A DNA stretch of 64,000 bases from Mycobacterium sp. MBM. Lineage in GTDB: Bacteria; Actinomycetota; Actinomycetes; Mycobacteriales; Mycobacteriaceae. Shown in pieces: positions 21,502 to 29,259 of the stretch. The stretch's first letter is position 1. Each line of letters starts with the position of its first letter. The stretch covers positions 203,708-267,707 of the forward strand of contig JAKJHY010000007.1 in the NCBI GenBank assembly GCA_021648845.1. The letters run 5' to 3'. The notes below the pieces were generated by a model. The model was given only the letters and a program-made list of their open reading frames with translations. It did no database searches and was not told where the DNA came from. Position numbers and translations under genes: made by a program.

Positions 21502-22482
21502 CTACTCCGGCGTCGAGCCGCTGAACCGCAGCAGGTGGCGCTTGCTTCCGCGGGCTGAGCTGCCGTCCTGGGCGAGCGCCTCGCGCACCGCGTCCCGGTA
21601 GCTGGTCAGACCGCCGGGCGGCGGCGCGATCACCGCATCGATATCGTGCTCGTGCATCACCGCATCGCATTCCAGCGATTCGACGAGCGGCCGAGCCAGA
21701 CCGGACGGAATCGGCGTGACCAGGCCCACCCACCAGCTCGCGATGGTCGGCGTCAGGAACGGCAGCACCACGATCACGCGCCGGCGCAGGCCCGCGATAT
21801 CGGCGTATCCCTGCATGGCCTCGCGGTATTCCATGACATCCGGGCCGCCGATATCCCAGGTGCGTGATTCGGGAACCGGCGCCGTCGCGGCCTCCACGAG
21901 ATAGTGCAGGGCGTCGCCGATCGCCACCGGCTGGATCTTGTTGTGTACCCATTTCGGCGTCGTCATGGCCGGCAGGCGGTCGGTGAGATGGCGGATCATC
22001 TCGAACGATGCCGAGCCCGGCCCGATCACGATGCCGGCCTGCAGCACCATCGTCTCGATACCCGAGTCGATGAGGATCTGGCCGACCAGCGTCCGCGAAG
22101 CGAGATGGCGGGACAGCGCGACACCCTCGGGGTGCAGCCCACTGAGGTACACGATGCGGCGCACACCCGCCCGCTTTGCGGCGGCCACCACGTTGTGCGC
22201 CGAGCGTTCCTCCTCGGCCACGAAGTCTCTGGACGTGCCCATCGAATGCACCAGGTAGTAGACGATGTCGACGCCCTCGAAGGCGGCGGTCAGCGAATCG
22301 GGGTCACCGAGATCGCCCTTGGCCACCTCGATCCGGTCGCGCCATCCGCGGTCGTCGAGCTTGGCCGGGGTGCGGGCCAGCGCCCGAACCGGATAGCCGC
22401 GTTCCAGCAGCAACGGCACCAGATGCCCGCCGATATATCCTGTCGCGCCCGTGACCAGGCAGCGTGGGTGTGTGTCGGGCAC
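21502..22482 (-). CDS. NAD(P)-binding atypical SDR / NmrA-like protein
   Basis: A 326-residue Rossmann protein. CLVTGATGYIGGHLVPLLLERGYPVRAL is the glycine-rich nucleotide site, followed by YYLVHSMG and IVYLSGLHPEG in the place of the SDR catalytic region; the classic YxxxK pair is not evident, as in atypical SDRs. Related to the NAD(P)H-binding part of larger SDR-DUF2867 proteins, but the C-terminal domain is short here. GTG start. Role unknown. Confidence 0.82.
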   Translation of the reverse strand: MPDTHPRCLVTGATGYIGGHLVPLLLERGYPVRALARTPAKLDDRGWRDRIEVAKGDLGDPDSLTAAFEGVDIVYYLVHSMGTSRDFVAEEERSAHNVVAAAKRAGVRRIVYLSGLHPEGVALSRHLASRTLVGQILIDSGIETMVLQAGIVIGPGSASFEMIRHLTDRLPAMTTPKWVHNKIQPVAIGDALHYLVEAATAPVPESRTWDIGGPDVMEYREAMQGYADIAGLRRRVIVVLPFLTPTIASWWVGLVTPIPSGLARPLVESLECDAVMHEHDIDAVIAPPPGGLTSYRDAVREALAQDGSSARGSKRHLLRFSGSTPE

Positions 22483-22554
22483 GGGTCCTCCGATTCTGGT
22501 CGGCCTCTGCAGAGGTATTCGAGGCCAACGGCGTCCTGGATACCCGGGCGGGGC

Positions 22555-22989
22555 TCACTCAAACGGACATCCCGGGTTGGGCACCGAGGTGGCCTGCGCA
22601 GAACCCGCCGGTTCGATATAGCCGACCCACATCACCAGCGGGTCGGGGCCGAGATTACGGCCGAGGTGCACGTAACCGGGCCCGGGTTGCTCGGTGATGG
22701 CGCCTCCGGTGGGGTAGACGCCGTCGATCTGACAGTCCGAGCCGTAGTGGGTCAGTGTCCCGGCCCGGATCACGCCGTACACCTGTCCCGGATGCCAATG
22801 CCAGCCAGTGCTCCCGCCTGGAGCGATGGTGAGCTCCTTGGTGATGAACTCCTGTCCGTCCACCGTCGACTGCGCCAGGATCCGCGCCTGGACCCCGACA
22901 CTCGGCGTCGCCGATACCGGCCCGGCCGTTGCGCACAGCACCGCCGCGCTCACGACGGCAGCCAGCGGCAATGAGCGCACTACTGTCAT
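22555..22989 (-). CDS. Secreted cupin-domain protein
   Basis: A 144-residue exported protein. Residues 1-28 form a Sec signal peptide with likely cleavage after PVSA. The mature part is one cupin barrel: GGSTGWHWHPGQVYGVIRAGTLTHY is cupin motif 1 with two metal-binding histidines and a Gln in place of the usual third His, and PGPGYVHLGRNLG supplies motif 2. No enzyme activity can be assigned. It ends in a cysteine-containing tail (PNPGCPFE), which could pair with the Cys in GSDCQIDG. Divergent from purM. Confidence 0.85.
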   Translation of the reverse strand: MTVVRSLPLAAVVSAAVLCATAGPVSATPSVGVQARILAQSTVDGQEFITKELTIAPGGSTGWHWHPGQVYGVIRAGTLTHYGSDCQIDGVYPTGGAITEQPGPGYVHLGRNLGPDPLVMWVGYIEPAGSAQATSVPNPGCPFE

Positions 22990-23097
22990 GACCGGTCACG
23001 CTGTCACAGTGGGGACGCATCCGTGGGCGGCTCGGCAGAATGCGATGAGGTCACCGCGCCTGCGGTGGGCGGCGTGCGACCGGTAACCTTGGGCGCG

Positions 23098-23127
23098 ATG
23101 AGCGAGCTTGAACTGGCGAGCCGGTGA
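23098..23127 (+). other. Nine-codon upstream ORF abutting purM
   Basis: ATG at 23098 opens MSELELASR and its TGA overlaps the purM GTG at 23124 (GTGA). This suggests a leader peptide that couples translation into purM, although chance is possible. It has no codon run suggesting attenuation. Confidence 0.35.
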
Positions 23128-24206
23128 CCATGGGTAAAGGCCGCGCCGAAGAACACGGCATCTCGTACGCAACCGCCGGAGTGGATATCGAGGCGGGCGA
23201 TCGTGCCGTCGAGCTGTTCAAACCCCTGGCCAAGAGGGCCACCAGGCCCGAGGTCCGCGGGGGTCTCGGCGGGTTCGCCGGGCTGTTCGCCCTGCGCGAC
23301 GGATACCGCGAACCACTGTTGGCGTCCTCGACCGACGGGGTGGGCACCAAGCTGGCCATCGCCCAGGCGATGGACAAGCACGACACCGTGGGCCTCGACC
23401 TGGTCGCCATGGTCGTCGACGACCTGGTGGTGTGTGGTGCCGAGCCGCTGTTCTTGCAGGACTACATCGCCGTCGGCCGCACCGTGCCGGAACGGGTCGC
23501 CGCGATCGTGTCGGGGATCGCCGACGGCTGCGTGCTCGCCGGTTGCGCACTGCTCGGCGGCGAGACCGCAGAGCATCCCGGGCTGATGGAGCCCGACCAC
23601 TACGACATCTCCGCCACCGGTATCGGAGTGGTGGAAGCCGATGACGTGCTGGGTCCGGAGCGGGTCAAGCCCGGCGACGTGATCATCGCGATGGCCTCCA
23701 CCGGCTTGCACTCCAACGGGTACTCGCTGGCGCGCAAGGTGCTGTTGGAGATCGACCGGATGGACCTGTCGGGTCACGTCGAGGAATTCGGACGCACGCT
23801 GGGCGAGGAGCTGTTGGAGCCGACGTACATCTACGCCAAGGATTGCCTGGCGTTGGCCGCCGAAACCCACGTTCGCACGTTCTGCCACATCACCGGTGGT
23901 GGGTTCGCGGGCAACCTTGAGCGCATCATCCCGCCCGGCCTGGTCGCCGAGCTGGACCGAGGAACCTGGACCCCGGCGCCCGTCTTCGGCATGATCGCCC
24001 AACGCGGACGGATCGAGCGCGCCGAAATGGAGAAGACGTTCAACATGGGCGTCGGCATGGTGGCCATCGTCGCGCCGGAGGACACCGACCGCGCGTTGGC
24101 GATTCTCACCGCTCGCCACCTTGCCTGCTGGACGGTCGGGACCGTCAAGAAGGGGACCAAGGATGGGGTACGAGCTCAGCTCGTCGGGCAGCACCCGCGG
24201 TTCTGA
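23124..24206 (+). CDS. purM: AIR synthetase PurM
   Basis: Phosphoribosylformylglycinamidine cyclo-ligase closes the imidazole ring with ATP in step 5. About 360 residues: SYATAGVDIEAGDRAVE, SSTDGVGTKLAIAQ, CALLGGETAEHPGL and HITGGGFAGNLERI are standard. Two starts are close together, GTG 23124 and ATG 23130; the GTG overlaps a tiny upstream frame. This is the last purine gene of the block on this strand. Confidence 0.96.
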   Translation: MTMGKGRAEEHGISYATAGVDIEAGDRAVELFKPLAKRATRPEVRGGLGGFAGLFALRDGYREPLLASSTDGVGTKLAIAQAMDKHDTVGLDLVAMVVDDLVVCGAEPLFLQDYIAVGRTVPERVAAIVSGIADGCVLAGCALLGGETAEHPGLMEPDHYDISATGIGVVEADDVLGPERVKPGDVIIAMASTGLHSNGYSLARKVLLEIDRMDLSGHVEEFGRTLGEELLEPTYIYAKDCLALAAETHVRTFCHITGGGFAGNLERIIPPGLVAELDRGTWTPAPVFGMIAQRGRIERAEMEKTFNMGVGMVAIVAPEDTDRALAILTARHLACWTVGTVKKGTKDGVRAQLVGQHPRF

Positions 24207-24236
24207 TCGCCACCGCGAGGTGCCTGCACCGTCGAA

Positions 24237-24419
24237 TCAGTGGCGCCAGTCGTCCTCGTCGGCGTACCGCTCGGGGAGACCGTCGCCGTTGGTGAAGTCG
24301 TCGGCACCGCTGCTGTTGGACAGCTCGCGTTGAAGCCGCTCGAAATCAGTCTCCGGCGTGTTGTATTTCAGGTCACGAGCAACCTTGGTCTGCTTTGCCT
24401 TAGCCCGGCCGCGGCCCAT
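24237..24419 (-). CDS. DUF3073 small conserved protein
   Basis: A 60-residue protein, MGRGRAKAKQTKVARDLKY then an acidic DLPERY-like tail (NGDGLPERYADEDDWRH). This is the actinobacterial DUF3073 family, found next to purM (Rv0810c, from memory). The basic N-terminus suggests nucleic acid binding, but that is inference. ATG 24419 is chosen because MGRGRAKAKQTK is the conserved start; the frame extends six codons further. Confidence 0.9.
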   Translation of the reverse strand: MGRGRAKAKQTKVARDLKYNTPETDFERLQRELSNSSGADDFTNGDGLPERYADEDDWRH

Positions 24420-24560
24420 TGGGACCCCCTCGCGCAATAACGGAGCGGCCCAACGTGCAGGCGGCTCCGATCTGTGTGTGTCTATATTGTCCTGCCAACA
24501 CTTTACCGTGCCCGGCGGCGGGCCGCCTGCAGGCCCATGGCTGCCGAGGTTCTGGCCGTT

Positions 24561-25640
24561 CTAGCGCCCTCCGCTGCGCAGCCGCTCCACCGCCAGCCGG
24601 CCCGCGCCGACACCGTCGGTGCTGGGCACGGACTCCGCGTCGATGACCGCTGCCACGGCGTTCTCGCCACCGGTCGTCAGTGCCGTATCGACCGGCAGCG
24701 CCCGCTTCACCAGCGCCAATGCGATCGGCCCGTCATCGACGTGATCGACGACGGTGCCCAACCGGCCCACCACCCGGCCGCCGGCCAGCAGCGGATCCCC
24801 CGTCACCGGTCGGTCACCGGAACCGTCCAACTGCACCAGCACCAGCATGCGCGGCGGCTTGCCGAGGTTGTGCACACGGGCGACAGTCTCCTGGCCGCGG
24901 TAGCAGCCCTTCTCCAGATGCACCGCGCCCACGCCGGGTCCACCGATCCAGCCGACCTCATGCGGGATGGTGCGTTCGTCGGTGTCGACGCCCAGCCGGG
25001 GGCGCCCGGCCGCCACCCGATGCGCCTCGTAAGCCCACACCCCGGCCCGGCTGACCCCCGCGGCGACCAGCGCATCGATCCAGTCGTCCCGGTCCGCACG
25101 TGGCACCAGCAGGTCGTATTCGCCCGGATAGGTACCACGCAGGCAGCCGCCGCCGGGCAGGGCGAGCGCGGTCCACGCGGCAGGCAGCGCCTGCACCCCG
25201 AGTGCGGCGGCCACCGCCGGCGCGGACAGCCCCGGCCCCAGCAGCGAGAGCACGGCCAGGTCGGCCGGGTCGACCGTCACATCGGCCCAAAAGATCATCT
25301 TGCGCAGGAATGTCAGCAGCGGGTCGCCACGCCACGGCTCGGTGTCCAGCACGGTCACGTCGTCCAGCTGGGTCTGGATCCAGTGATCTTCGACACGGCC
25401 CTGCCCGTCCAGGCTCAGGTTCTGTACGACGGCGCCGTCGGGAAGTTCGCTGACATGCTGGCTGGAGATGGTGTGCAGCCAGCTGCGGCGCTCCGGCCCG
25501 GTCAGTTGCAGGACGGCGCGGTGCGACCGGTCGATGACCACCGCGGCGCTCGAGGCGGCGCGCTGCTCGCCGAGCGGATCGCCGAAATGCCAGACGGCGC
25601 CGGCGTCTGGTCCGGTGGCAGGAGCGGGAACGGCAGACAT
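24561..25640 (-). CDS. YgfZ/GcvT-like folate-binding protein
   Basis: A 359-residue member of the YgfZ family, tetrahydrofolate-dependent proteins that help maintain iron-sulfur enzymes. The family motif KGCYRGQETVAR is intact and carries the key cysteine; the GcvT-like N-terminal half includes LTGPERRSWLHTISSQHV. It corresponds to Rv0811c (from memory). Divergent from the aminodeoxychorismate lyase gene 31 bp away, another folate-linked function. Confidence 0.93.
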   Translation of the reverse strand: MSAVPAPATGPDAGAVWHFGDPLGEQRAASSAAVVIDRSHRAVLQLTGPERRSWLHTISSQHVSELPDGAVVQNLSLDGQGRVEDHWIQTQLDDVTVLDTEPWRGDPLLTFLRKMIFWADVTVDPADLAVLSLLGPGLSAPAVAAALGVQALPAAWTALALPGGGCLRGTYPGEYDLLVPRADRDDWIDALVAAGVSRAGVWAYEAHRVAAGRPRLGVDTDERTIPHEVGWIGGPGVGAVHLEKGCYRGQETVARVHNLGKPPRMLVLVQLDGSGDRPVTGDPLLAGGRVVGRLGTVVDHVDDGPIALALVKRALPVDTALTTGGENAVAAVIDAESVPSTDGVGAGRLAVERLRSGGR

Positions 25641-25671
25641 ACCGCCACTTTACGGCGGCTACGCTCGGCCC

Positions 25672-26469
25672 ATGGTGGCCCGATCCGCGCATGTGGTGGT
25701 GGATCTCGACGGCGTGGTGCACGCGGCCGAGGCGCCCCTGGTGCGGGTCACCGATCCGGTGCTCACCGATGGTGGCGGTGTCTTCGAGACCACCCTGTTG
25801 CGCGCGGGGCGTGCGTGTCTGCTGGATGCTCACCTGGCGCGGCTGGACCGCTCGGCCGCCATCGCCGGCCTGCCGCGGCCCGATCTCGTGCGGTGGCGGC
25901 GCGCGGTGGCCGTAGCAGCCACCCGCTGGCCCGGTGCCGACGGCGTGCTGCGGTTGGTGTGCGGTCGCGGGGCGTCGTTCGTCCTGGTGTCCGAGGTGCC
26001 GGCACGGGCCCGGGCCGCCCGTGCCGACGGGCTGGCGGCAGTAACCCTGGATCCCGGCCCGCGCGGTGCGCTGGCGGGCGCCAAATCGCTGTCGTACGCC
26101 CTCAATGTGGCGGCGCTGCGGGAGGCCGCACGCCGCGGTGCCGATGACGCGATCTTCGTCGACGCTGCGGGCCGGGTGCTGGAGGGGCCACGCTCCTCGG
26201 TGGTGATCGCGCAGAGCGAAATTCTGTTGAGCCCGCCGCCGATGCTCCCGATTCTGGCCGGCACCACCGTCGAGGCGTTGTTCCGGATTGTGCCGCGCAG
26301 CGCATACCGCCAGCTCACCATCACTGATCTTGTTGCCGCCGAAGGGGTTTGGCTGCTTTCGTCGGTGACGCTGAGCGCCCGGGTGCATACCCTCGACGGG
26401 GTGGCGCTGCGGCCTGCGCGGGCGGCGAGCGAGCTGGCCCGTCTGGTGGACGAGGCGGTGTCGCGCTAA
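25672..26469 (+). CDS. pabC: Aminodeoxychorismate lyase (class IV PLP aminotransferase)
   Basis: A 265-residue fold-type IV PLP enzyme, best read as 4-amino-4-deoxychorismate lyase, which gives p-aminobenzoate for folate. GGGVFETTLLRAGRACLLDAHLARLDRSA is the family N-terminus; the PLP lysine is in GAKSLSYALNVAALREA, and DDAIFVDAAGRVLEGPRSSVV binds the cofactor phosphate. Branched-chain or D-amino acid transaminase is the alternative, but the folate neighbour and the Rv0812 match favour PabC. ATG at 25672. Confidence 0.85.
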   Translation: MVARSAHVVVDLDGVVHAAEAPLVRVTDPVLTDGGGVFETTLLRAGRACLLDAHLARLDRSAAIAGLPRPDLVRWRRAVAVAATRWPGADGVLRLVCGRGASFVLVSEVPARARAARADGLAAVTLDPGPRGALAGAKSLSYALNVAALREAARRGADDAIFVDAAGRVLEGPRSSVVIAQSEILLSPPPMLPILAGTTVEALFRIVPRSAYRQLTITDLVAAEGVWLLSSVTLSARVHTLDGVALRPARAASELARLVDEAVSR

Positions 26470-26474
26470 ATCGG

Positions 26475-26503
26475 TTGTCGGGTCACGGTTTCGGGAGTAC
26501 GGT
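26475..26503 (+). promoter_or_regulatory. Putative SigA promoter of the 26.5-kb structured RNA
   Basis: TTGTCG (26475-26480), a 17-nt spacer and TACGGT (26498-26503, fits TAnnnT). It lies just after the pabC stop and a few bases upstream of a GGAGG ribosome site. Confidence 0.4.
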
Positions 26504-26537
26504 CGCTCGTACACAGGAGAGGAGGTGGTCCGAGAAA

Positions 26538-26576
26538 TTGAGTGACATACGGACAAGTGAGGTGGCTGCTAGCTAG
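26538..26576 (+). CDS. Possible 12-residue leader peptide
   Basis: TTG start 12 nt after GGAGG; sequence MSDIRTSEVAAS, then TAG. The last codons (Val-Ala-Ala-Ser) lie in the strand 26561-26573 that can pair with two alternative partners, so ribosome position could decide the RNA fold. A GTG at 26525 gives an even shorter frame. Not demonstrated. Confidence 0.3.
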   Translation: MSDIRTSEVAAS

Positions 26577-26669
26577 CAGCACCAGGAGTGTGACGGAGCT
26601 CTTGGCTCTTTCGCACATGCGCTCATCGTGCAATCCTGCGAGCGCTGGCGAATTCCAAGCAGCCACCCG

Positions 26670-26716
26670 GCCCCCGAGCCCTTGGTTAGTCCAACCAAGA
26701 CGAACGGCTCGGGGGC
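26670..26716. terminator. Strong nested hairpin between convergent genes
   Basis: GCCCCCGAGCC (26670-26680) pairs with GGCTCGGGGGC (26706-26716), enclosing CTTGGTT/AACCAAG with loop AGTCC. It may terminate the upstream plus-strand RNA and the minus-strand secreted-protein gene alike. No T-run. Confidence 0.55.
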
Positions 26717-26736
26717 TGCTCCGTATCTGGGGTTGC

Positions 26737-27057
26737 TCAGCGGTTCGGCGGTGCGGGAGCCAGCGCTCGGCAGGCCTGCATCGCGGTGTCCCAGGTGTTC
26801 TGGTCGACTCCCGGAGGTGGCGGAGGTGCCGCGCCGTCCGCGGGGGCCCCGGATGGTATAGGCCCGGATGGGGGAGGCCCGCCAGGCCCGCCAGGCCCGC
26901 CGGCGGGCGGCGCGGGCACACCGTTATCGGACAGGCACTGCTCGAAGGCGGCGTGGTCGGGCGCCGCGGCGGCCTCCGACGAGCACGCCACCGCCCCGGT
27001 CAGCAGCGCCGCACCGGCAATGCCCAGGATGGCGGCGCGCAGCGATGACAAGATCAT
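26737..27057 (-). CDS. Small secreted Pro/Gly-rich protein
   Basis: A 106-residue exported protein. Residues 1-24 are a signal peptide (LRAAILGIAGAALLTGAVACSS); the AVAC end is only a weak lipobox, so simple secretion and lipidation are both possible. The mature part has a first motif FEQCLSDNGVPAP, a Pro/Gly-rich linker (GGPGGPGGPPPSG) and a closing WDTAMQACRALAP, the paired Cys layout of small actinobacterial surface proteins. ATG 27057 follows a clear GAGGAGGA site. Function unknown. Confidence 0.8.
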   Translation of the reverse strand: MILSSLRAAILGIAGAALLTGAVACSSEAAAAPDHAAFEQCLSDNGVPAPPAGGPGGPGGPPPSGPIPSGAPADGAAPPPPPGVDQNTWDTAMQACRALAPAPPNR

Positions 27058-27153
27058 GTTGTCCTCCTCAGACGGATCGGGTCCGACCGACGTTAAGGAA
27101 GAGATCTGGGCCACGGATAGCAGCGAGCTGAGTACCGGCTATGCGTACGGGCG

Positions 27154-27810
27154 TCAGCCGATGAAGCGCGCCAACCGGGCCGACAGGTGCGGGACCAGGC
27201 CGCCGTCGGCATCCACCCGCTCCTCGACATAGGCGAGGTCGCCGCCCTCGATGATCCCGTAGAGACGTTTGGCGCCGCCCACCAGCACCCCGGACTTGCT
27301 GCGGGCCAACGCGTCGGTGGCCAGTTCCCAGGAGGCCTGGTTGAGCGGGGCACCGTAGAAAAGTTCGACGAACCCGGCCGAATGCGCGAGCAGCAGCTCG
27401 ATGGCCTGGGTCTCGCCGACATCGGCCGGGTCGTTGACGAAGCGCCAGTACCCGGTCTCGCGGAGATCCGGTGCCAGGTAGTCGCCCGCCTCGGACAACC
27501 GCCACGAGCGGGAATCCCAGTTCAGGTACTCGCCGCCGTTGTGCGAGACGATGATCTGTTGGCCGAAACGGTAGTCGCCGTCGCCGTCGCGACCCTCGCC
27601 CTCGCCGCGCCACACACCGACCAGCGGCAGTAATGCCAGCAGGGCGGGGTTGAGGTCGGCACCGGCGCGCAGATTCGCGGTGTCGGCAGGCAACGGCAGG
27701 TCCTCGAACGCCGAGATATTGCGGGCCGCGGTGATCTTGGCCCGCTCGGCGGCAGAGGCCACCGCCCGGTCACCCGAGCCGGGTACGACGGCATCGTCTT
27801 CGGCGGTCAC
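27154..27810 (-). CDS. Nitrobindin-like haem-binding beta-barrel protein
   Basis: A 218-residue protein of the DUF1794/THAP4-C-like (FABP-fold) family. [14 protein letters not shown] is the GxWxGxG signature at the mouth of the barrel, and [33 protein letters not shown] continues the sheet. Homologues, including Rv0813c, bind ferric haem and are proposed to handle nitric oxide or peroxynitrite; the proximal His is expected near the C-terminus, though this protein ends [15 protein letters not shown] start overlaps the stop of a 32-residue membrane peptide gene. Confidence 0.87.
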   Translation of the reverse strand: MTAEDDAVVPGSGDRAVASAAERAKITAARNISAFEDLPLPADTANLRAGADLNPALLALLPLVGVWRGEGEGRDGDGDYRFGQQIIVSHNGGEYLNWDSRSWRLSEAGDYLAPDLRETGYWRFVNDPADVGETQAIELLLAHSAGFVELFYGAPLNQASWELATDALARSKSGVLVGGAKRLYGIIEGGDLAYVEERVDADGGLVPHLSARLARFIG

Positions 27811-27905
27811 CCCTCGTCGGTGACGAGCCGATAGACGGCGTACAGCGCGAACCAGGTGATGACGACGACGGCCACCACGAGCAGGAATTCGAAGAACAAC
27901 ACCAC
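27807..27905 (-). CDS. 32-residue single-span membrane peptide
   Basis: A small frame starting GTG-GTG-TTG ([20 protein letters not shown]...) with one hydrophobic helix and a short basic/acidic tail (YRLVTDEG). Its TGA overlaps the nitrobindin-like GTG (GTGA), the coupling pattern seen across this genome. The codons are GC-rich and the hydrophobic pattern is coherent, so it is probably real. Role unknown; it may anchor or regulate its neighbour. Confidence 0.6.
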   Translation of the reverse strand: MVLFFEFLLVVAVVVITWFALYAVYRLVTDEG

Positions 27906-27928
27906 GGGATGATCCTAACCGGCGATGG

Positions 27929-27962
27929 TCACCGCGCTCGAGCCGAGGCCCGAGCGCGGTGA
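27929..27962. terminator. Perfect 12-bp hairpin downstream of the cysA2-sseC2 operon
   Basis: TCACCGCGCTCG (27929-27940) and CGAGCGCGGTGA (27951-27962) with a 10-nt loop. It lies beyond the repeat array after sseC2 and before the membrane-peptide gene. Confidence 0.65.
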
Positions 27963-27974
27963 CCCTGACGACTA

Positions 27975-28099
27975 CCAGGCGACTTTGATGGCCGAGCTCC
28001 TCATCGGCTCGTGCCTCGCCTTGATCGGTCGCCAGGCGACTTTGATGGCCGAGCTCCTCATCGGCTCGTGCCTCGCCTTGATCGGTCGCTAGGCGACCT
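27975..28099. repeat. 57-bp tandem duplication of the sseC2 3' end
   Basis: Units start at 27975, 28032 and, partly, 28089 with an exact 57-bp period. The first two copies are identical. The third begins inside the sseC2 stop region: its CTAGGCGAC (stop TAG on the minus strand) corresponds to CCAGGCGAC in the other copies. Each unit holds a small GCCGA/TCGGC hairpin. Confidence 0.9.
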
Positions 28100-28391
28100 T
28101 GATATCGATCTCGTGGATGCCGGCGCCGGTCGGGGCGATCGTGGCGTCGCCGTTGCCTGCGGGCGACAGCGCCCGCAGGGTCCAGTTGCCGGGCGCGGCG
28201 AAGAACCGGAAGTCACCGGTGGCCGACGCGACGACCTCGGCGGTGAACTCGTCGGATCCGTCCAGCAGCCGCACGAAGGCGCCGCCGACCGGCTGGCCGG
28301 AACCGTCCACCACGCGACCGGTGATGACGGTTTCCTTCTCCAGGTCGACGCCGGCGGGCAACGTCAGTCCTTGTTTCGGGGCAGAGCACAT
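28089..28391 (-). CDS. sseC2: SseC2 (DUF1416)
   Basis: A 100-residue protein of the DUF1416 family, paired with CysA-type sulfurtransferases in mycobacteria. [44 protein letters not shown] reads as a carboxypeptidase-regulatory-like beta-sandwich; Cys2 sits near the N-terminus. The name SseC reflects thiosulfate sulfurtransferase linkage, but its direct biochemical role is not known. It begins 2 nt after the cysA2 stop, so they are one operon. The last codons (IKVA-stop) are duplicated downstream. Confidence 0.92.
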   Translation of the reverse strand: MCSAPKQGLTLPAGVDLEKETVITGRVVDGSGQPVGGAFVRLLDGSDEFTAEVVASATGDFRFFAAPGNWTLRALSPAGNGDATIAPTGAGIHEIDIKVA

Positions 28392-28393
28392 AA

Positions 28394-29227
28394 TCAACTT
28401 CCCAACTCGATCGGGGCTCCCACCAGGGAGCCGTATTCGGTCCAACTACCGTCGTAGTTCTTGACGTTCTGGTGGCCCAGCAGTTCCTGCAGCACGAACC
28501 AGGTGTGCGAGGAACGCTCACCGATGCGGCAGTAGGCGATGGTTTCCTTCTCCCCGTCGAGGCCGGCCGCGGCGTACAGCTTGGCCAGGTCCTCGTCGGA
28601 CTTGAAGGTGCCGTCCTCGTTGGCGGCCTTGCTCCACGGCACGTTGATCGCGGTGGGGATGTGGCCGGCGCGCTGGCTCTGCTCCTGCGGCAGGTGCGCC
28701 GGGGCCAGGATCTTGCCGGAGAACTCGTCGGGGGAGCGCACGTCGACCAGGTTCTTCGCGCCGATCGCCGCGATGACCTCGTCGCGGAAGGCCCGGATGT
28801 CGTTGTTGGGTGCCTTCGCCGAGTACGAGGTTGCCGCGCGGGTGGGCACCTCGGTGACCAGGGGGCGACCGTCGAGTTCCCACTTCTTGCGGCCGCCGTC
28901 GAGCAGCTTGACGTTCTCGTGCCCGTACAGCTTGAAATACCAGTAGGCGTAGGCGGCGAACCAGTTGTTGTTGCCGCCGTAGAGGATCACGGTGTCGTCA
29001 TTGGCGATGCCCTTGTCGGACAACAGCTTCGAGAACTGTTGCTGGTCGACGAAGTCGCGCTTGACCGCATCCTGCAGTTCGGTCTTCCAGTCCAGGCGCA
29101 CGGCGCCCTGGATGTGACCGACCTCGTAGGTGGAGGTGTCTTCGTCGACCTCGACGAAGACCGTGTTCGGTGCGTCGAGATTGCTCTCGGCCCAGTCGGT
29201 GGAGACCAGGACGTCGGAGCGTGCCAT
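28394..29227 (-). CDS. cysA2: Thiosulfate sulfurtransferase (rhodanese) CysA2
   Basis: A 277-residue two-domain rhodanese. The C-terminal active site is AYCRIGERSSHTWFVL with the persulfide-forming cysteine; the inactive N-terminal domain contains VILYGGNNNWFAAYAYWYF. It transfers sulfane sulfur from thiosulfate and is linked to sulfur supply, with Rv0815c/Rv3117 as relatives from memory. ATG at 29227 is preceded by AAGGAA. It is the middle gene of DUF4395-cysA2-sseC2, which sits behind a poly-cysteine leader. Confidence 0.95.
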   Translation of the reverse strand: MARSDVLVSTDWAESNLDAPNTVFVEVDEDTSTYEVGHIQGAVRLDWKTELQDAVKRDFVDQQQFSKLLSDKGIANDDTVILYGGNNNWFAAYAYWYFKLYGHENVKLLDGGRKKWELDGRPLVTEVPTRAATSYSAKAPNNDIRAFRDEVIAAIGAKNLVDVRSPDEFSGKILAPAHLPQEQSQRAGHIPTAINVPWSKAANEDGTFKSDEDLAKLYAAAGLDGEKETIAYCRIGERSSHTWFVLQELLGHQNVKNYDGSWTEYGSLVGAPIELGS

Positions 29228-29259
29228 GAAGTGGTTCCTTTCGGTTGTGGAGCTCGGGG

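Larger units (their letters stand above)
26510..26721 (+). ncRNA. Attenuator-like structured leader / small RNA
   Basis: The gap between convergent pabC and a secreted-protein gene has a promoter-like pair, a strong GGAGG site (26521-26525) and a short frame from TTG 26538 to TAG 26576 (MSDIRTSEVAAS). A perfect 16-nt palindrome follows (26565-26580). Segment 26561-26570 (GGTGGCTGCT) is fully complementary to 26658-26667 (AGCAGCCACC), whose first five bases can instead pair with 26716-26720 as the base of a terminator-like hairpin (11-bp stem 26670-26680/26706-26716 with an inner 7-bp stem 26681-26699). This is the logic of an attenuator, but no plus-strand gene lies downstream. Function unknown. 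Confidence 0.4.

Noticed and set aside
26542..27048. 168-codon open frame on the plus strand starting at GTG 26542
   Set aside because: It runs through hairpins and then antisense to a well-formed secreted-protein gene with a good ribosome site; its residues are Arg/Pro-rich, as expected for a shadow of GC-rich sequence.
27975..28099. 57-bp repeats considered as a CRISPR or attachment site
   Set aside because: No spacers and no integrase nearby; the unit derives from the adjacent gene end.
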